Assembly (NCBI RefSeq): GCF_024758005.1
Contig: NZ_CP103288.1
Coordinates: 1,364,001-1,428,000 of the forward strand
Direction of reading: 5' to 3'
DNA from: Pseudarthrobacter sp. NS4
GTDB lineage: Bacteria > Actinomycetota > Actinomycetes > Actinomycetales > Micrococcaceae
DNA length: 64,000 bases
This document shows, piece after piece, positions 1 through 8,485 of this stretch (positions are counted from its first letter, which is position 1; each line of letters opens with the position of its first letter). The notes beneath the pieces are model-generated. The model had not been told where the DNA came from and ran no database searches. It saw only the letters and a list, made by a program, of their open reading frames with translations. Made by a program: the position numbers and the translations under genes.

Positions 1-741
1 GAGCTCGCATGATGCACGCCGTGAGGCATAACCGCCATCGGCGTGCGAATGCGAAACCTTGGTGTCGATGACCAGCAACACCAGGCCCGCCGGTTCTGTC
101 TCAAAGGGAACCAGGCGCGCGTTCTGGTCCCGGCAGTCCAGGAATACTGCGTGGCCGTGTGACCCCCGCAAGGACGCTGACTGGTCCATGATTCCGGTGG
201 GGGCTCCCACGAAGTCGTTTTCAGCCTGCTGGGTGGCCAGGACCATCTCCTGTGCCACCAGTCCCGCGCCTGTCAGTTCATTCAGTGCTGTTATGACGGC
301 GCACTCGATGGCGTGGGACGAGGAGAGCCCCGCCCCGAGGGGGACGTTCGAGTCCAGCAGGAGGTCGATGCCCGGCACATCGATACCGCGCTGGCGGAGG
401 CTCCAGATGACGCCGAGCGGGTACTTGGTCCAGCCCTTGGCGGACCCGGGTTCCAGGGATTCAAGCGAGGTGGTGACAACACCCTGGTCACCGTAGGTGG
501 ACAGCAGCCGAATGGTGGAATCGGAGCGCACGCCTACCGCCACCCTGGCGGTCCGGTCGATGGCAAAAGGCAGGACAAAGCCCTCGTTGTAGTCGGTATG
601 CTCACCGATCAGGTTCACCCGTCCGGGCGCCTGCCAGACGCCGGCGGGAACCCCGCCGAACTCCTGCGTGAACCTGGCGGCGGCGAGATCGCCGGCACCG
701 GCCGAAGCGGAAACGGCCAGGGGATCAGGTGCGGTGCTCAA
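1..741 (-). CDS. galK: Galactokinase, 3' end beyond the window
   Basis: Phosphorylates alpha-D-galactose to galactose 1-phosphate with ATP, first committed step of the Leloir pathway, in the cytoplasm. The N-terminal 247 codons are present and the frame is open to base 1; the family is usually about 380-400 residues, so roughly a third is missing. The galactokinase signature GRVNLIGEHTDY lies at residues 40-51, the GHMP ATP-binding motif PLGAGLSSSHA near residue 135, and the conserved segment KVSHSHADGGYASRR close to the cut. The start is probably a TTG at 741 whose last bases overlap the galT stop (TTGA), which implies translational coupling and one galT-galK transcript. Family assignment is certain; only the start is inferred. 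Confidence 0.93.
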   Translation of the reverse strand, partial: MSTAPDPLAVSASAGAGDLAAARFTQEFGGVPAGVWQAPGRVNLIGEHTDYNEGFVLPFAIDRTARVAVGVRSDSTIRLLSTYGDQGVVTTSLESLEPGSAKGWTKYPLGVIWSLRQRGIDVPGIDLLLDSNVPLGAGLSSSHAIECAVITALNELTGAGLVAQEMVLATQQAENDFVGAPTGIMDQSASLRGSHGHAVFLDCRDQNARLVPFETEPAGLVLLVIDTKVSHSHADGGYASRRASCEL

Positions 742-1895
742 GCGGAGGCTCCTTCGGTCGCGGCGGCCAGGACGGCCCGGGACGTGGCGGACGGCGGGAC
801 GGTTACGGCACGCAGGCGTTCTGCCACGCTTTCCGGGGTGGTGTCATTGATGAAAGCGCCCATGGCGGCCTCTGACCCGGCCAGGTACTTCAGCTTATCT
901 GCAGCCCGCCGGGGCGACGTCAGCTGCAGGTGAAGATACCCGGCGGGACGCAGCGCGGCGTCCAGGGGAGCCTGGTGCCAGGCAGAGATGTACGGCGTGG
1001 GCGTCGGATAAAGGACATCCAAGCGCTTGAGCAGGTCGAGGTAGACGTGCGCCAGCTCATCCTTCTCTTCGCCGCTCAGTGCGGCCAGGTCCGGAACATG
1101 GCGGTGCGGAACCAGATGGATTTCCAGGGGCCAGCGGGCCGCGAACGGGACATAGGCGCTGAAGTTCTCACCCTCCATGACCATCCTGCTGCCATCCTCG
1201 CGCTCCGCCCGCAGCAGAGATCCGGTAAGCGTCTCCCGGCCGTCCTGCGCGTCGTAGAACCTGCGGGCCGCTGCGCCCAGCACGCCTGCCCGCGGCGTGA
1301 CATAGGGGTAGGCGTAGATCTGGCCGTGTGGATGGTGCAGGGTGACGCCAATGTCCGCACCGCGGTTTTCGAAGGGGAATACCTGCTTGATCCCGGGGAG
1401 CGAGCTCAAGGCCGCGGTCCGCTGCGCCCACGCCTCAATTACCGTACGGGAGCGGATCTCGCTGAGTGCGCTGAAGGATCCCGTGTGCTCGGGGGTGAAG
1501 GACACCACCTCGCACCGGCCATAGGCAGGACCTGTTGTTCCCCACGAGGCATGGTCAGGGACGTGGCCGAGGGCCGGCCCGAGTGACGGGAAGCGGTTTT
1601 CGAACACCACCACGTCGTAGTCGGCAGCCGGTATTTCAGAGGGGTTGCTGCTGGTGGTGGGGCAGATGGGGCACTGGTCTGCCGGCGGCAGGTGGGTCCG
1701 CGCCTGGCGGTGCGCCGCTACGGCTACCCATTCATCCGTCAGGGCATCGAAACGGACTTCTCCCGGCTCCCCTCTCGGAGGTAGTCCGCGGTTGTCGGTG
1801 GTGAACCCGGCTGCCCGCGAGGTGCTGGTGCCGGCGTCATCGAAATAAATCAGCTCCCGGCCGTCGGAGAGTCTGGTACTGGTGATCCCTGTCAT
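738..1895 (-). CDS. galT: Galactose-1-phosphate uridylyltransferase
   Basis: Exchanges UMP between UDP-glucose and galactose 1-phosphate, giving UDP-galactose and glucose 1-phosphate. From the ATG at 1895 the protein has 385 residues, near the upper family range. The zinc-binding CPIC pair is at about residues 75-78 and the catalytic HPHGQ (nucleotidylated histidine) at about 188-192, preceded by FENRGADIGVTLHH. An in-frame ATG 18 nt upstream would add MCETFF, but this sequence looks like promoter DNA, so the second ATG is preferred; neither has a good ribosome-binding site. It is first in a leftward galT-galK unit and diverges from the epimerase at 1986 across an unusually AT-rich spacer. 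Confidence 0.93.
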   Translation of the reverse strand: MTGITSTRLSDGRELIYFDDAGTSTSRAAGFTTDNRGLPPRGEPGEVRFDALTDEWVAVAAHRQARTHLPPADQCPICPTTSSNPSEIPAADYDVVVFENRFPSLGPALGHVPDHASWGTTGPAYGRCEVVSFTPEHTGSFSALSEIRSRTVIEAWAQRTAALSSLPGIKQVFPFENRGADIGVTLHHPHGQIYAYPYVTPRAGVLGAAARRFYDAQDGRETLTGSLLRAEREDGSRMVMEGENFSAYVPFAARWPLEIHLVPHRHVPDLAALSGEEKDELAHVYLDLLKRLDVLYPTPTPYISAWHQAPLDAALRPAGYLHLQLTSPRRAADKLKYLAGSEAAMGAFINDTTPESVAERLRAVTVPPSATSRAVLAAATEGASA

Positions 1896-1985
1896 AAAAA
1901 AAGTTTCGCACATTCGATCAAAAAAGAATAGTTAACAACAAAAGTCAACATAGCCTGCTGACTTCCCCTTTGGTAGGGGTACGGT
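1896..1985. promoter_or_regulatory. Divergent AT-rich promoter region between galT and the epimerase
   Basis: This spacer is much richer in A and T than the rest of the window. On the minus strand a TTGACT -35-like box is followed by T-rich sequence and a TTTGATCGAATGTGCGAAAC block just before galT, containing two CGAA units that could be half of a sugar-responsive repressor site. On the plus strand TAGGGG (1974-1979) lies exactly 6 nt before the ATG at 1986, the leaderless pattern common in this window. The regulator is not encoded here and the operator is only a guess. Confidence 0.4.
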
Positions 1986-2951
1986 ATGCCCATGACATCC
2001 GCTCCCGACAAGGATTCCCTTGCCGGTCCCGGTACGCAGGCATACGCGACGGGCCGGCAGTATGAGCTGCGGCGTGGTGATGCGGTGACCGTGGTCACCG
2101 AACTTGCCGCCGGCCTACGCTCGTTCAGCAGGGGAGGCCTCCTTCTCACGGAGACCTACGGCGACGACCAAATCCCGCCCGGAGCAGCCGGAATCACGCT
2201 GGCGCCGTGGGCCAACCGCGTGGAAGACGGGACATGGTTCCTGGACGGCAGGAAACAGCAGTTGGATATCACCGAAGTTGCCCGGAACAACGCCAGCCAC
2301 GGCCTGCTCCGCAACACCGCCTACGCCCTGGTTGAGGAGTCACAGCACTCGGTTTCCCTGGAAGCCACCATCTTTCCCCAGCACGGCTACCCTTTCCTTG
2401 CACGGCACCGCGTCCAGTACCTCCTGAATGGCGACCTGGGGCTGATGGTGCGCCAGACCCTGACTAACCACGACAAGGCCTCCAGCCCGTTTGTCCTCGG
2501 TGCCCATCCGTATCTTCGCCTCGGTGACACACCCATTGACGAGCTGGTGCTGACGGTTGCCGCCGACACCCGGCTGCTGGCGGACGAACGACTTATTCCC
2601 CGCAGTGCCGCTCCCGTAGAGGGGGACACCGACTTCCGCGCCGGCAAGCACATCGCTGACCTCAGCGTCGACGTGGCACTGACCGATTTAGTGCGCAATG
2701 CAGGCATTGCCCGGCACACCCTTGCTGCCGCCGACGGGCAAAACGTCAGCCTCTGGCAGGACGAATCGTGCGGGTACGTCCATGTCTTTGTGAGCACCCA
2801 GTACCCGGGCCGCAGCCGCGCAGTGGCCGTCGAACCGATGACCGGGCCGGCAAACGCCTTCAACTCCGGAGATGGCCTTCGCTGGCTGGCGCCCGGCGAA
2901 TCCTTCACCATCGAGTGGGGGATTGATTACAGTCCCGGTGCTGCTGGATAG
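1986..2951 (+). CDS. Aldose 1-epimerase family protein (galactose mutarotase type)
   Basis: Interconverts alpha and beta anomers of aldohexoses, feeding alpha-galactose to galactokinase; cytoplasmic. The 321-residue protein has the mutarotase pattern: LAPWANRVEDGTW, NASHGLL (first histidine), LGAHPYLRLG (second histidine) and VEPMTGPANAFNSG with the catalytic glutamate. Length fits the family. The ATG at 1986 has a TAGGGG hexamer 6 nt upstream, suggesting leaderless translation; ATG 1992 is an alternative. Its place opposite galT-galK supports a galactose role, but related proteins act on other sugars or hexose-6-phosphates, so no symbol is given. Confidence 0.85.
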   Translation: MPMTSAPDKDSLAGPGTQAYATGRQYELRRGDAVTVVTELAAGLRSFSRGGLLLTETYGDDQIPPGAAGITLAPWANRVEDGTWFLDGRKQQLDITEVARNNASHGLLRNTAYALVEESQHSVSLEATIFPQHGYPFLARHRVQYLLNGDLGLMVRQTLTNHDKASSPFVLGAHPYLRLGDTPIDELVLTVAADTRLLADERLIPRSAAPVEGDTDFRAGKHIADLSVDVALTDLVRNAGIARHTLAAADGQNVSLWQDESCGYVHVFVSTQYPGRSRAVAVEPMTGPANAFNSGDGLRWLAPGESFTIEWGIDYSPGAAG

Positions 2952-2990
2952 CAGTTTCCCATTAGGGGACGGCTGCGCAAGTATTAGGCT

Positions 2991-4316
2991 ATGACTCCAA
3001 CCGGGGATTCCGTACAACCCACCAGCCCAGCCCCACCGCCACAACAGCCCGCTTCTGCGCCGCCGGTGCGGGTGCGTACGGACCGTGAACTGGACGAGGA
3101 CATTCCCTATGGCGTGCGCATCGCCGCGTCCTGGGCATGGCGGCTTGGACTCATCCTCCTTGTGGGCGGTGTCCTGGTTTGGCTGCTGAGAGGGATCAGC
3201 TTCCTCATCATCCCGATCATGGTGGCCGCTTTGCTGGCCGGCCTCCTGAACCCGGTAGTGGGCTGGCTCAAACGCGACCGGGTGCCCGCAGGCCTGGCGG
3301 TGGCCATCACGGTGCTGGGCTTCCTCGGCCTGATTGGGGGATCACTGGCACTGGTGGGCAGGCAGCTCATCGCCGGTTTCGGGGAACTCTGGTCCGAGGC
3401 GCTGACCGGCATACGGCAGATACAGAACTGGCTGTCCGAAGGACCCCTCCACCTGACCGCCGACCAGATCGACCAGTACCTGCAGGAAGCAAGCACCGCA
3501 CTGCAGGACAACAGCAGCAGCATCCTCAGCGGCGCCCTGTCCTTCGGCAGCACTGCAGGACATTTTGCTGCCGGGCTTATCCTTGCGCTCTTTATCCTCA
3601 TCTTCTTCCTGCTGGAAGGAGCCAGGATCTGGGCGTTCCTGGTGCGGCTGCTCCCCAAAAAAGCCAGGGCGGCAACCTATGGGGCCGGGCGCAAGGGCTG
3701 GGCATCCATGGTGAACTATGCACGCATCCAGATGTTCGTTGCGTTTGTGGACGCGGTGGGCATCGGTGTGGGCGCGGCGATCATCGGCGTTCCGCTGGCG
3801 CTTCCGCTCAGCGTGCTCGTCTTTATCGGCTCATTCATCCCGATTGTTGGCGCCCTGGTGACCGGCGCCATCGCCGTCCTTCTGGCGCTGGTGGCCAATG
3901 GTCCCATCAACGCCCTGGTCATGCTTGGCATCGTCCTGCTTGTCCAGCAGTTGGAAAGCCACATCCTTCAGCCCCTCGTCATGGGCAAGGCGGTGGCACT
4001 GCACCCGGTGGCCGTAATCCTGTCCGTGGCGGCCGGATCCTACCTGGCAGGCATCCCTGGGGCGCTGTTCTCGGTGCCCATCCTCGCCGTCGCAAACTCA
4101 GCCATTCGCTATATTGCCGCCAGAACGTGGGAACATGAACAAGTGCCGGCAACGCTGCTGGCGGCCGGCGCCCCGGCGGACAACACCATCCAGGACGTTG
4201 ACTCTCCGGTGGTGCTCCAGGGCGGCAGGGACGCCGCAACCGGCACTACAGCAGAACATCCTGATGCCCGCACCTCCGTGGAGCGGGGCCCCAGGGACAA
4301 ACCCAGAGGAGAATAG
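2991..4316 (+). CDS. AI-2E family transporter (UPF0118 permease)
   Basis: Integral membrane protein of the AI-2 exporter/permease superfamily. After a proline-rich cytoplasmic N-terminus (residues 1-45) come paired helices, an amphipathic soluble stretch (about 115-175), then several hydrophobic segments including the family signature VGALVTGAIAVLLALVANGP and the LLVQQLESHILQPLVMGKAVALHPV block. Length 441 residues, with a polar C-terminal tail. Substrates of actinobacterial members are mostly unknown; lipid, ion or signal export have been proposed. A TAGGCT box (2985-2990) directly abuts the ATG, closer than the usual leaderless spacing, so the true start may differ slightly. It ends 3 nt before ilvA and may be cotranscribed with it. 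Confidence 0.85.
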   Translation: MTPTGDSVQPTSPAPPPQQPASAPPVRVRTDRELDEDIPYGVRIAASWAWRLGLILLVGGVLVWLLRGISFLIIPIMVAALLAGLLNPVVGWLKRDRVPAGLAVAITVLGFLGLIGGSLALVGRQLIAGFGELWSEALTGIRQIQNWLSEGPLHLTADQIDQYLQEASTALQDNSSSILSGALSFGSTAGHFAAGLILALFILIFFLLEGARIWAFLVRLLPKKARAATYGAGRKGWASMVNYARIQMFVAFVDAVGIGVGAAIIGVPLALPLSVLVFIGSFIPIVGALVTGAIAVLLALVANGPINALVMLGIVLLVQQLESHILQPLVMGKAVALHPVAVILSVAAGSYLAGIPGALFSVPILAVANSAIRYIAARTWEHEQVPATLLAAGAPADNTIQDVDSPVVLQGGRDAATGTTAEHPDARTSVERGPRDKPRGE

Positions 4317-4319
4317 TCC

Positions 4320-5558
4320 GTGAACATCCTTGAAACCCTTCCCGTCACCCTGGACGATGTCCTGGAGGCGCAGAAGCTGCTTGACGGGATTATTGAGCGC
4401 ACTCCAGTGGAATCGTCAAGGGCCCTGGGAGCCATGGTGGGCGGGGCCGTTTACTTCAAGTGCGAAAACCTGCAGCGCGCCGGATCGTTCAAGGTCCGTG
4501 GCGCCTACGTCCGCATGGCCAGGCTGTCCCCGGAAGAGAAAAAGCGTGGGGTAGTGGCCGCTTCGGCCGGTAACCACGCCCAAGGTGTTGCCGTGGCCGC
4601 CAAGAGCCTGGGCATCAAGGCCCGCATCTACATGCCACTTGGAGTTGCCTTGCCGAAGCTTGCTGCCACCCGCAGCCACGGCGCCGAGGTTATCCTGCAT
4701 GGGCACAATGTCGACGAAGCGCTCGCAGAAGCCCAGCGGTACAGCAACGAGACGGGCACCGTCTTCGTCCACCCCTTTGACAATGTGGATGTTGTTGCCG
4801 GCCAGGGCACCCTGGGCCTGGAAATCCTTGAGCAGATACCCAACGTTGACACCGTCCTGATGGGCGTGGGCGGCGGCGGGCTCCTGGCCGGTGTTGCCGT
4901 TGCCATCAAAGCCCGGGCAAAAGAACTGGGCCGGGAGATCCGCATTATCGGGGTGCAGGCAGAGAACGCCGCCGCCTACCCTCCGTCACTGGCGGCAGAT
5001 GCGCTGGTACCGCTCAAGAAAGTGTCCACCATGGCGGACGGCATCGCCGTGGGACGTCCCGGCCAGCTGCCGTTCAGCATCATCCGTGAGCTGGTGGATG
5101 ATGTGGTTACGGTCAGTGAAGACTCCCTGGCCCGGGCGCTGATCTTCCTGCTGGAACGCGCCAAGATGGTGGTGGAACCGGCCGGGGCCGTGGGTGTGGC
5201 AGCACTCATGGATGGCAAGATCGAAAATCCGGGAACCACTGCTGTGGTCCTCTCCGGCGGAAACATCGATCCGATGCTGATGCTCAAGGTCATCCAGCGC
5301 GGCCTTTCGGCGGCGGGACGCTACATGACTGTCCGCATGATGCTGGACGACCGGCCCGGTTCGCTGGCCACCATCGCCAGGATCATCGCGGAAAACGATG
5401 CCAACGTCACGGGCCTTGACCACACAAGGGTGGGCGGCTCCATCAGCATGGGGGACGTTTCCATCACGGTGAACCTGGAAACCAAGGGTCATCAGCACGG
5501 CGAGCAGGTACTCAGCGCGCTCCGTGCCGAAGGTTTCCAGCCAATCGTGGTGCACTAG
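4320..5558 (+). CDS. ilvA: Threonine ammonia-lyase with C-terminal ACT domain
   Basis: PLP enzyme that deaminates L-threonine to 2-oxobutanoate and ammonia, for isoleucine synthesis or threonine catabolism. The PLP lysine lies in GSFKVRGA (around residue 59), the phosphate-binding loop is GVGGGGLLAG (around 180) and the C-terminal 80 residues form one ACT-like domain (RMMLDDRPGSLATIARII). At 412 residues it is the short form, with one regulatory domain rather than the doubled one of long biosynthetic IlvA, so TdcB-type naming is possible. The GTG at 4320 follows GAGGAG with good spacing, only 3 nt after the upstream gene. No other branched-chain gene is nearby. Confidence 0.9.
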   Translation: MNILETLPVTLDDVLEAQKLLDGIIERTPVESSRALGAMVGGAVYFKCENLQRAGSFKVRGAYVRMARLSPEEKKRGVVAASAGNHAQGVAVAAKSLGIKARIYMPLGVALPKLAATRSHGAEVILHGHNVDEALAEAQRYSNETGTVFVHPFDNVDVVAGQGTLGLEILEQIPNVDTVLMGVGGGGLLAGVAVAIKARAKELGREIRIIGVQAENAAAYPPSLAADALVPLKKVSTMADGIAVGRPGQLPFSIIRELVDDVVTVSEDSLARALIFLLERAKMVVEPAGAVGVAALMDGKIENPGTTAVVLSGGNIDPMLMLKVIQRGLSAAGRYMTVRMMLDDRPGSLATIARIIAENDANVTGLDHTRVGGSISMGDVSITVNLETKGHQHGEQVLSALRAEGFQPIVVH

Positions 5559-5566
5559 GACGCCCC

Positions 5567-6202
5567 GTGGCAGGACTGATGGGAAACGGCAGCTTTGGGC
5601 AGCGGCGAACCGCGGCCGCCAGGGCAAAAGGCGGTCTCCTGGTATTGGTCACCTTTGTGGTTCTGCTGTTTGTCATTGAACTGTTCAACATGGTGATGCT
5701 GCGTTCGCTTAACACCACGTTCGGCCTCAGGCCCCGAAGCGCCGACGGTCTGCTGGACATCTTCACGTTTCCGCTCCTGCACGCAAACCTGAACCACCTC
5801 CTGTCCAACAGCCTTCCGTTGATCATCTTTGGCTTCCTGGTTTTCCTCTCGGGTCTCCGGGTGTTCCTGACGGCTCTGGCATTCAGCTGGTTGGGGTCCG
5901 GCCTTACTGTGTGGCTGATCGGCGACGGCGGCATCACAGTGGGATCCTCGGGCCTTGTTTTCGGGCTCTTCTCATTCCTCCTTGTTCGGGGGTTTTTCAA
6001 CCGCAGCTGGCGCCAAATTCTCCTGGCGGTAGTCCTCTTTACGGGCTACGGGAGCATCCTGCTGGGTGTCCTGCCCCTTGCGGCGGGCTACGTCTCGTGG
6101 CAGGCCCATCTGGGCGGTGCGGCCGGGGGAGTGGTGGCTGCCCTGCTGCTGCGCCCGCGTGGCAGCAGGGCTCCACAGCGGGCCTCCCGGGAAGCCACTT
6201 AA
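5567..6202 (+). CDS. Rhomboid family intramembrane serine protease
   Basis: Six-helix membrane protease that cleaves transmembrane substrates within the bilayer. The 211-residue protein shows HANLNHLLSN (loop and helix 2), the catalytic serine in GSSGLVFG (around residues 127-134) and the catalytic histidine in QAHLGGAAGG near the C-terminus, so both dyad residues are present. It begins 8 nt after the ilvA stop. The GTG at 5567 is the longest option; the ATG at 5579, with AGGA just upstream, is a plausible alternative. Substrates cannot be deduced. A strong hairpin follows and separates it from convergent greA. Confidence 0.85.
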   Translation: MAGLMGNGSFGQRRTAAARAKGGLLVLVTFVVLLFVIELFNMVMLRSLNTTFGLRPRSADGLLDIFTFPLLHANLNHLLSNSLPLIIFGFLVFLSGLRVFLTALAFSWLGSGLTVWLIGDGGITVGSSGLVFGLFSFLLVRGFFNRSWRQILLAVVLFTGYGSILLGVLPLAAGYVSWQAHLGGAAGGVVAALLLRPRGSRAPQRASREAT

Positions 6203-6206
6203 ACGC

Positions 6207-6243
6207 AGAGCGCCGGCCGTCCCCAGGGGGCGGCCGGCGCTCT
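6207..6243. terminator. Bidirectional terminator between the rhomboid gene and greA
   Basis: Arms AGAGCGCCGGCCG (6207-6219) and CGGCCGGCGCTCT (6231-6243) form a perfect 13-bp stem with an 11-nt loop, followed on the plus strand by TTTG. It sits between two convergent stop codons. Confidence 0.85.
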
Positions 6244-6257
6244 TTGTGCGTTCGGGA

Positions 6258-6752
6258 CTATGCTGCGTAGGGCTTGGCGGACAGGATCTCCACCTTGATG
6301 TCCTTGCCGTTGGGTGCCACATAGCTCAGTGAGTCGCCTTCCTTGTGACCAAGGATGGCTGCGCCCAGTGGCGACTTTTCGCTGAAGACGTCCAGGTCGG
6401 AGTCGCCGGCAATTTCACGAGACCCGAGCAGGAAGGTCTCTTCGTCACCGGCGATCCTTGCGACGACGATCATTCCGGGCTCCACGATTCCGTCGTCTGC
6501 AGGAGCCTCGCCCACGTGGGCATCACGGAGGAGCGCCGTCAGCTGGCGGATGCGGGCTTCAATCTTGCCCTGTTCCTCCTTGGCCGCATGATAGCCACCG
6601 TTCTCTTTAAGGTCCCCCTCTTGCCGGGCTGCTTCAATCTTCTGGACGATCTCCGCCCGGCCAGCGCCGGAAAGGTGGTCCAGCTCTGCCTTCAGGCGGT
6701 CAAAAGCTTCCTGGGTGAGCCAGGCTGCAGATGCGCTGTTGGTGGTAGACAC
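6258..6752 (-). CDS. greA: Transcription elongation factor GreA
   Basis: Binds the RNA polymerase secondary channel and stimulates cleavage of backtracked RNA. The 164-residue protein has an N-terminal antiparallel coiled coil (about residues 10-80) whose tip carries the acidic EGDLKENGGYHAAKEEQ motif, then an FKBP-like C-terminal domain ending in SYVAPNGKDIKVEILSAKPY. The GTG at 6752 is preceded by AGAGGAGAAG, a good ribosome-binding site. Transcription seems to begin about 95 nt upstream from a TACAAT -10 box, leaving a leader with a terminator-like hairpin. greA close to a DUF4307 gene and mca is a conserved actinobacterial arrangement. Confidence 0.96.
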   Translation of the reverse strand: MSTTNSASAAWLTQEAFDRLKAELDHLSGAGRAEIVQKIEAARQEGDLKENGGYHAAKEEQGKIEARIRQLTALLRDAHVGEAPADDGIVEPGMIVVARIAGDEETFLLGSREIAGDSDLDVFSEKSPLGAAILGHKEGDSLSYVAPNGKDIKVEILSAKPYAA

Positions 6753-6780
6753 GGACTTCTCCTCTTATGGTCCTACAAGC

Positions 6781-6833
6781 AAAAGACCCCGCCACGGTGG
6801 CCACTTGTGGAACAGTAACCAGCTCAGCGGGGT
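6781..6833 (-). promoter_or_regulatory. Terminator-like hairpin in the greA leader
   Basis: On the minus strand ACCCCGC (6833-6827) pairs with GCGGGGT (6792-6786), enclosing a small CCAC/GTGG hairpin, and is followed at once by CTTTTGC. This resembles a weak intrinsic terminator about 30 nt before the greA start. A -35/-10 pair (TTGGGT, 18 nt, TACAAT) lies upstream. Leader attenuation of greA is known in Escherichia coli (GraL); the parallel is inference. Confidence 0.5.
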
Positions 6834-6894
6834 AAAGGTATCGCTTCATTGTAGTCAATGCTGTGGACTTAACCCAATAAGGAAGCGGCGCGGG

Positions 6895-7362
6895 TCACAT
6901 CTTCTGGCCGGACCCATCAGCTATCCAGCAGCTGTCCACCACACCGGACACGGAAAGCGACTCGGTGCGCAGGGCCACCCGCTGGGAAACTGTCCTGCCG
7001 CCGTCGGCCGTTTCTTGCGCAGCACCCGGAGGGATATCCACGACCTTCCAGCCGACCACGGCGTACTTGGAGTCCAGCGCCTTGACTGCGCACTTTACGG
7101 GTGTTCCCGGCTCGCGGGTTACCTGGAAGTCCACCTCGGCAAGAGTGGCATCAGGAGTGGTGTAGCCCACATCCTTGAAGGTTACGTCCGTCAGGGAGTT
7201 GGAGGTCGAAACCCAAGCCATAAAGCCAATTCCTCCGGCCAGTGCCACAGCGGCAAGGGTGCGCTTGACGGCAGGCGTGAGCCCGCGCTTTTTAGCACCA
7301 TAGCGATTGGCTAGGCTAGTGTCTGCGGGCGCGGTTGGAGCCTGCTGGTCGGGGGAAGTCAC
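6895..7362 (-). CDS. DUF4307 domain membrane protein
   Basis: Small single-pass protein of 155 residues and unknown function. After a short polar N-terminus (about 30 residues, ending RYGAKKRG) there is one hydrophobic helix (TLAAVALAGGIGFMAWVS, about 34-52) and then an extracytoplasmic beta-rich domain with VDFQVTREPGTPVKCAVKALDSKYAVVGW, the DUF4307 signature. The GTG at 7362 has TAAACT exactly 6 nt upstream and no ribosome-binding site, so it is probably leaderless. Members sit next to mca and greA across actinobacteria, which may point to envelope or thiol biology, but no role is established. Confidence 0.85.
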   Translation of the reverse strand: MTSPDQQAPTAPADTSLANRYGAKKRGLTPAVKRTLAAVALAGGIGFMAWVSTSNSLTDVTFKDVGYTTPDATLAEVDFQVTREPGTPVKCAVKALDSKYAVVGWKVVDIPPGAAQETADGGRTVSQRVALRTESLSVSGVVDSCWIADGSGQKM

Positions 7363-7479
7363 CAGACCAGTTTAGTGCCCTTTCCGCCGGGGCCGGTTGT
7401 TGCGGTTTCCGGACTCAGCCCGCACCCCGTTTCCCGTTCAGCAGCCAGAAGCAAAAGATGAATTAGGAGCCGTCCTTCC

Positions 7480-8385
7480 ATGACAGCGTCCAGCAACTCC
7501 CCGGCACCGCTAAGGCTGCTCGCAGTCCACGCCCACCCGGATGACGAATCCAGCAAGGGCGCTGCGACAATGGCCAAGTATGCCGCCGACGGCGTGAACG
7601 TCCTGGTTGTCACGTGCACGGACGGGTCCCGCGGGGACATCCAGAATCCTGCGGTGGAAGATGAACCCCATCCCAAGCGGGACATGGCAGGGGCCAGGCG
7701 GCTGGAAATGGAGCGTGCCGCCGCCATCCTGGGCGTCAGGCAATGCTGGCTGGGTTTCGTTGATTCCGGGCTGCCGGAAGGGGACCCCTTGCCTCCGTTG
7801 CCGGCCGGTTCCTTCGCCACCCTGCCCCTGTACCAAGCTGCAGCGCCCCTGGTCCGGCTGGTGCGGTCCTTCAAGCCGCATGTCATCCTCAGCTACGACG
7901 AAAACGGCGGATATCCGCACCCGGACCACATCATGGCGCACCGGATTGCCGTTGAGGCCTTCGATGCCGCCGGTGATCCTGCGCGCTACCGGGATGCGGG
8001 AGAGCCCTGGGAGCCCAGCAAGCTCTACTACGACCGGGCCTTCAGCCCGGAGCGCTTCCGGGCCCTGCACTTCGCGCTGGAAGAGGCGGGCCTGCAGTCC
8101 CCGTACGCCGAGCGGCTCGCCGCCTGGCTGGAGTCCGACGCCGAGGGGCACACCCCGCCGCCTGCTCCCCACCCCACCACCACCCAGGTGGACTGCGGGG
8201 ATTTCTTCGAGGTGCGCGACGACGCCCTCCGTGCCCACCGGACGCAGGTGGATCCGCTGGGGTTCTTCTTTGCGGTCTCAGCTGACATGCAGCGGCGCGC
8301 ATGGCCGTGGGAAGACTACTCCCTCATCCGCTCCCGGGTGCCCTCCGAGCTCCCGGAGAAGGACCTGTTCGCGGGGCTAAGATAG
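7480..8385 (+). CDS. mca: Mycothiol S-conjugate amidase
   Basis: Zinc amidase that splits mycothiol S-conjugates of electrophiles or antibiotics, freeing a mercapturic acid for export and GlcN-Ins for mycothiol recycling. The 301-residue protein carries the zinc-binding HAHPDDE (residues 17-23) and HPDH (around 147), with LSYDENGGYPHPDHIMAHR typical of Mca. MshB is a close paralogue, but the C-terminal DPLGFFFAVSADMQRRAWPWEDYSL block and the neighbourhood match Mca. A TTAGGAG ribosome-binding site precedes the ATG. Its presence implies the organism uses mycothiol. Confidence 0.93.
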   Translation: MTASSNSPAPLRLLAVHAHPDDESSKGAATMAKYAADGVNVLVVTCTDGSRGDIQNPAVEDEPHPKRDMAGARRLEMERAAAILGVRQCWLGFVDSGLPEGDPLPPLPAGSFATLPLYQAAAPLVRLVRSFKPHVILSYDENGGYPHPDHIMAHRIAVEAFDAAGDPARYRDAGEPWEPSKLYYDRAFSPERFRALHFALEEAGLQSPYAERLAAWLESDAEGHTPPPAPHPTTTQVDCGDFFEVRDDALRAHRTQVDPLGFFFAVSADMQRRAWPWEDYSLIRSRVPSELPEKDLFAGLR

Positions 8386-8485
8386 AACGGCAGGTAATTT
8401 CTATGCCGTGTAGAAGATAGGTCCCGGCCCCTTCGGGCGGTGCCATCCGCTGCCTGCTGCAACCCGTTCCACAGAAGGTATAAAC

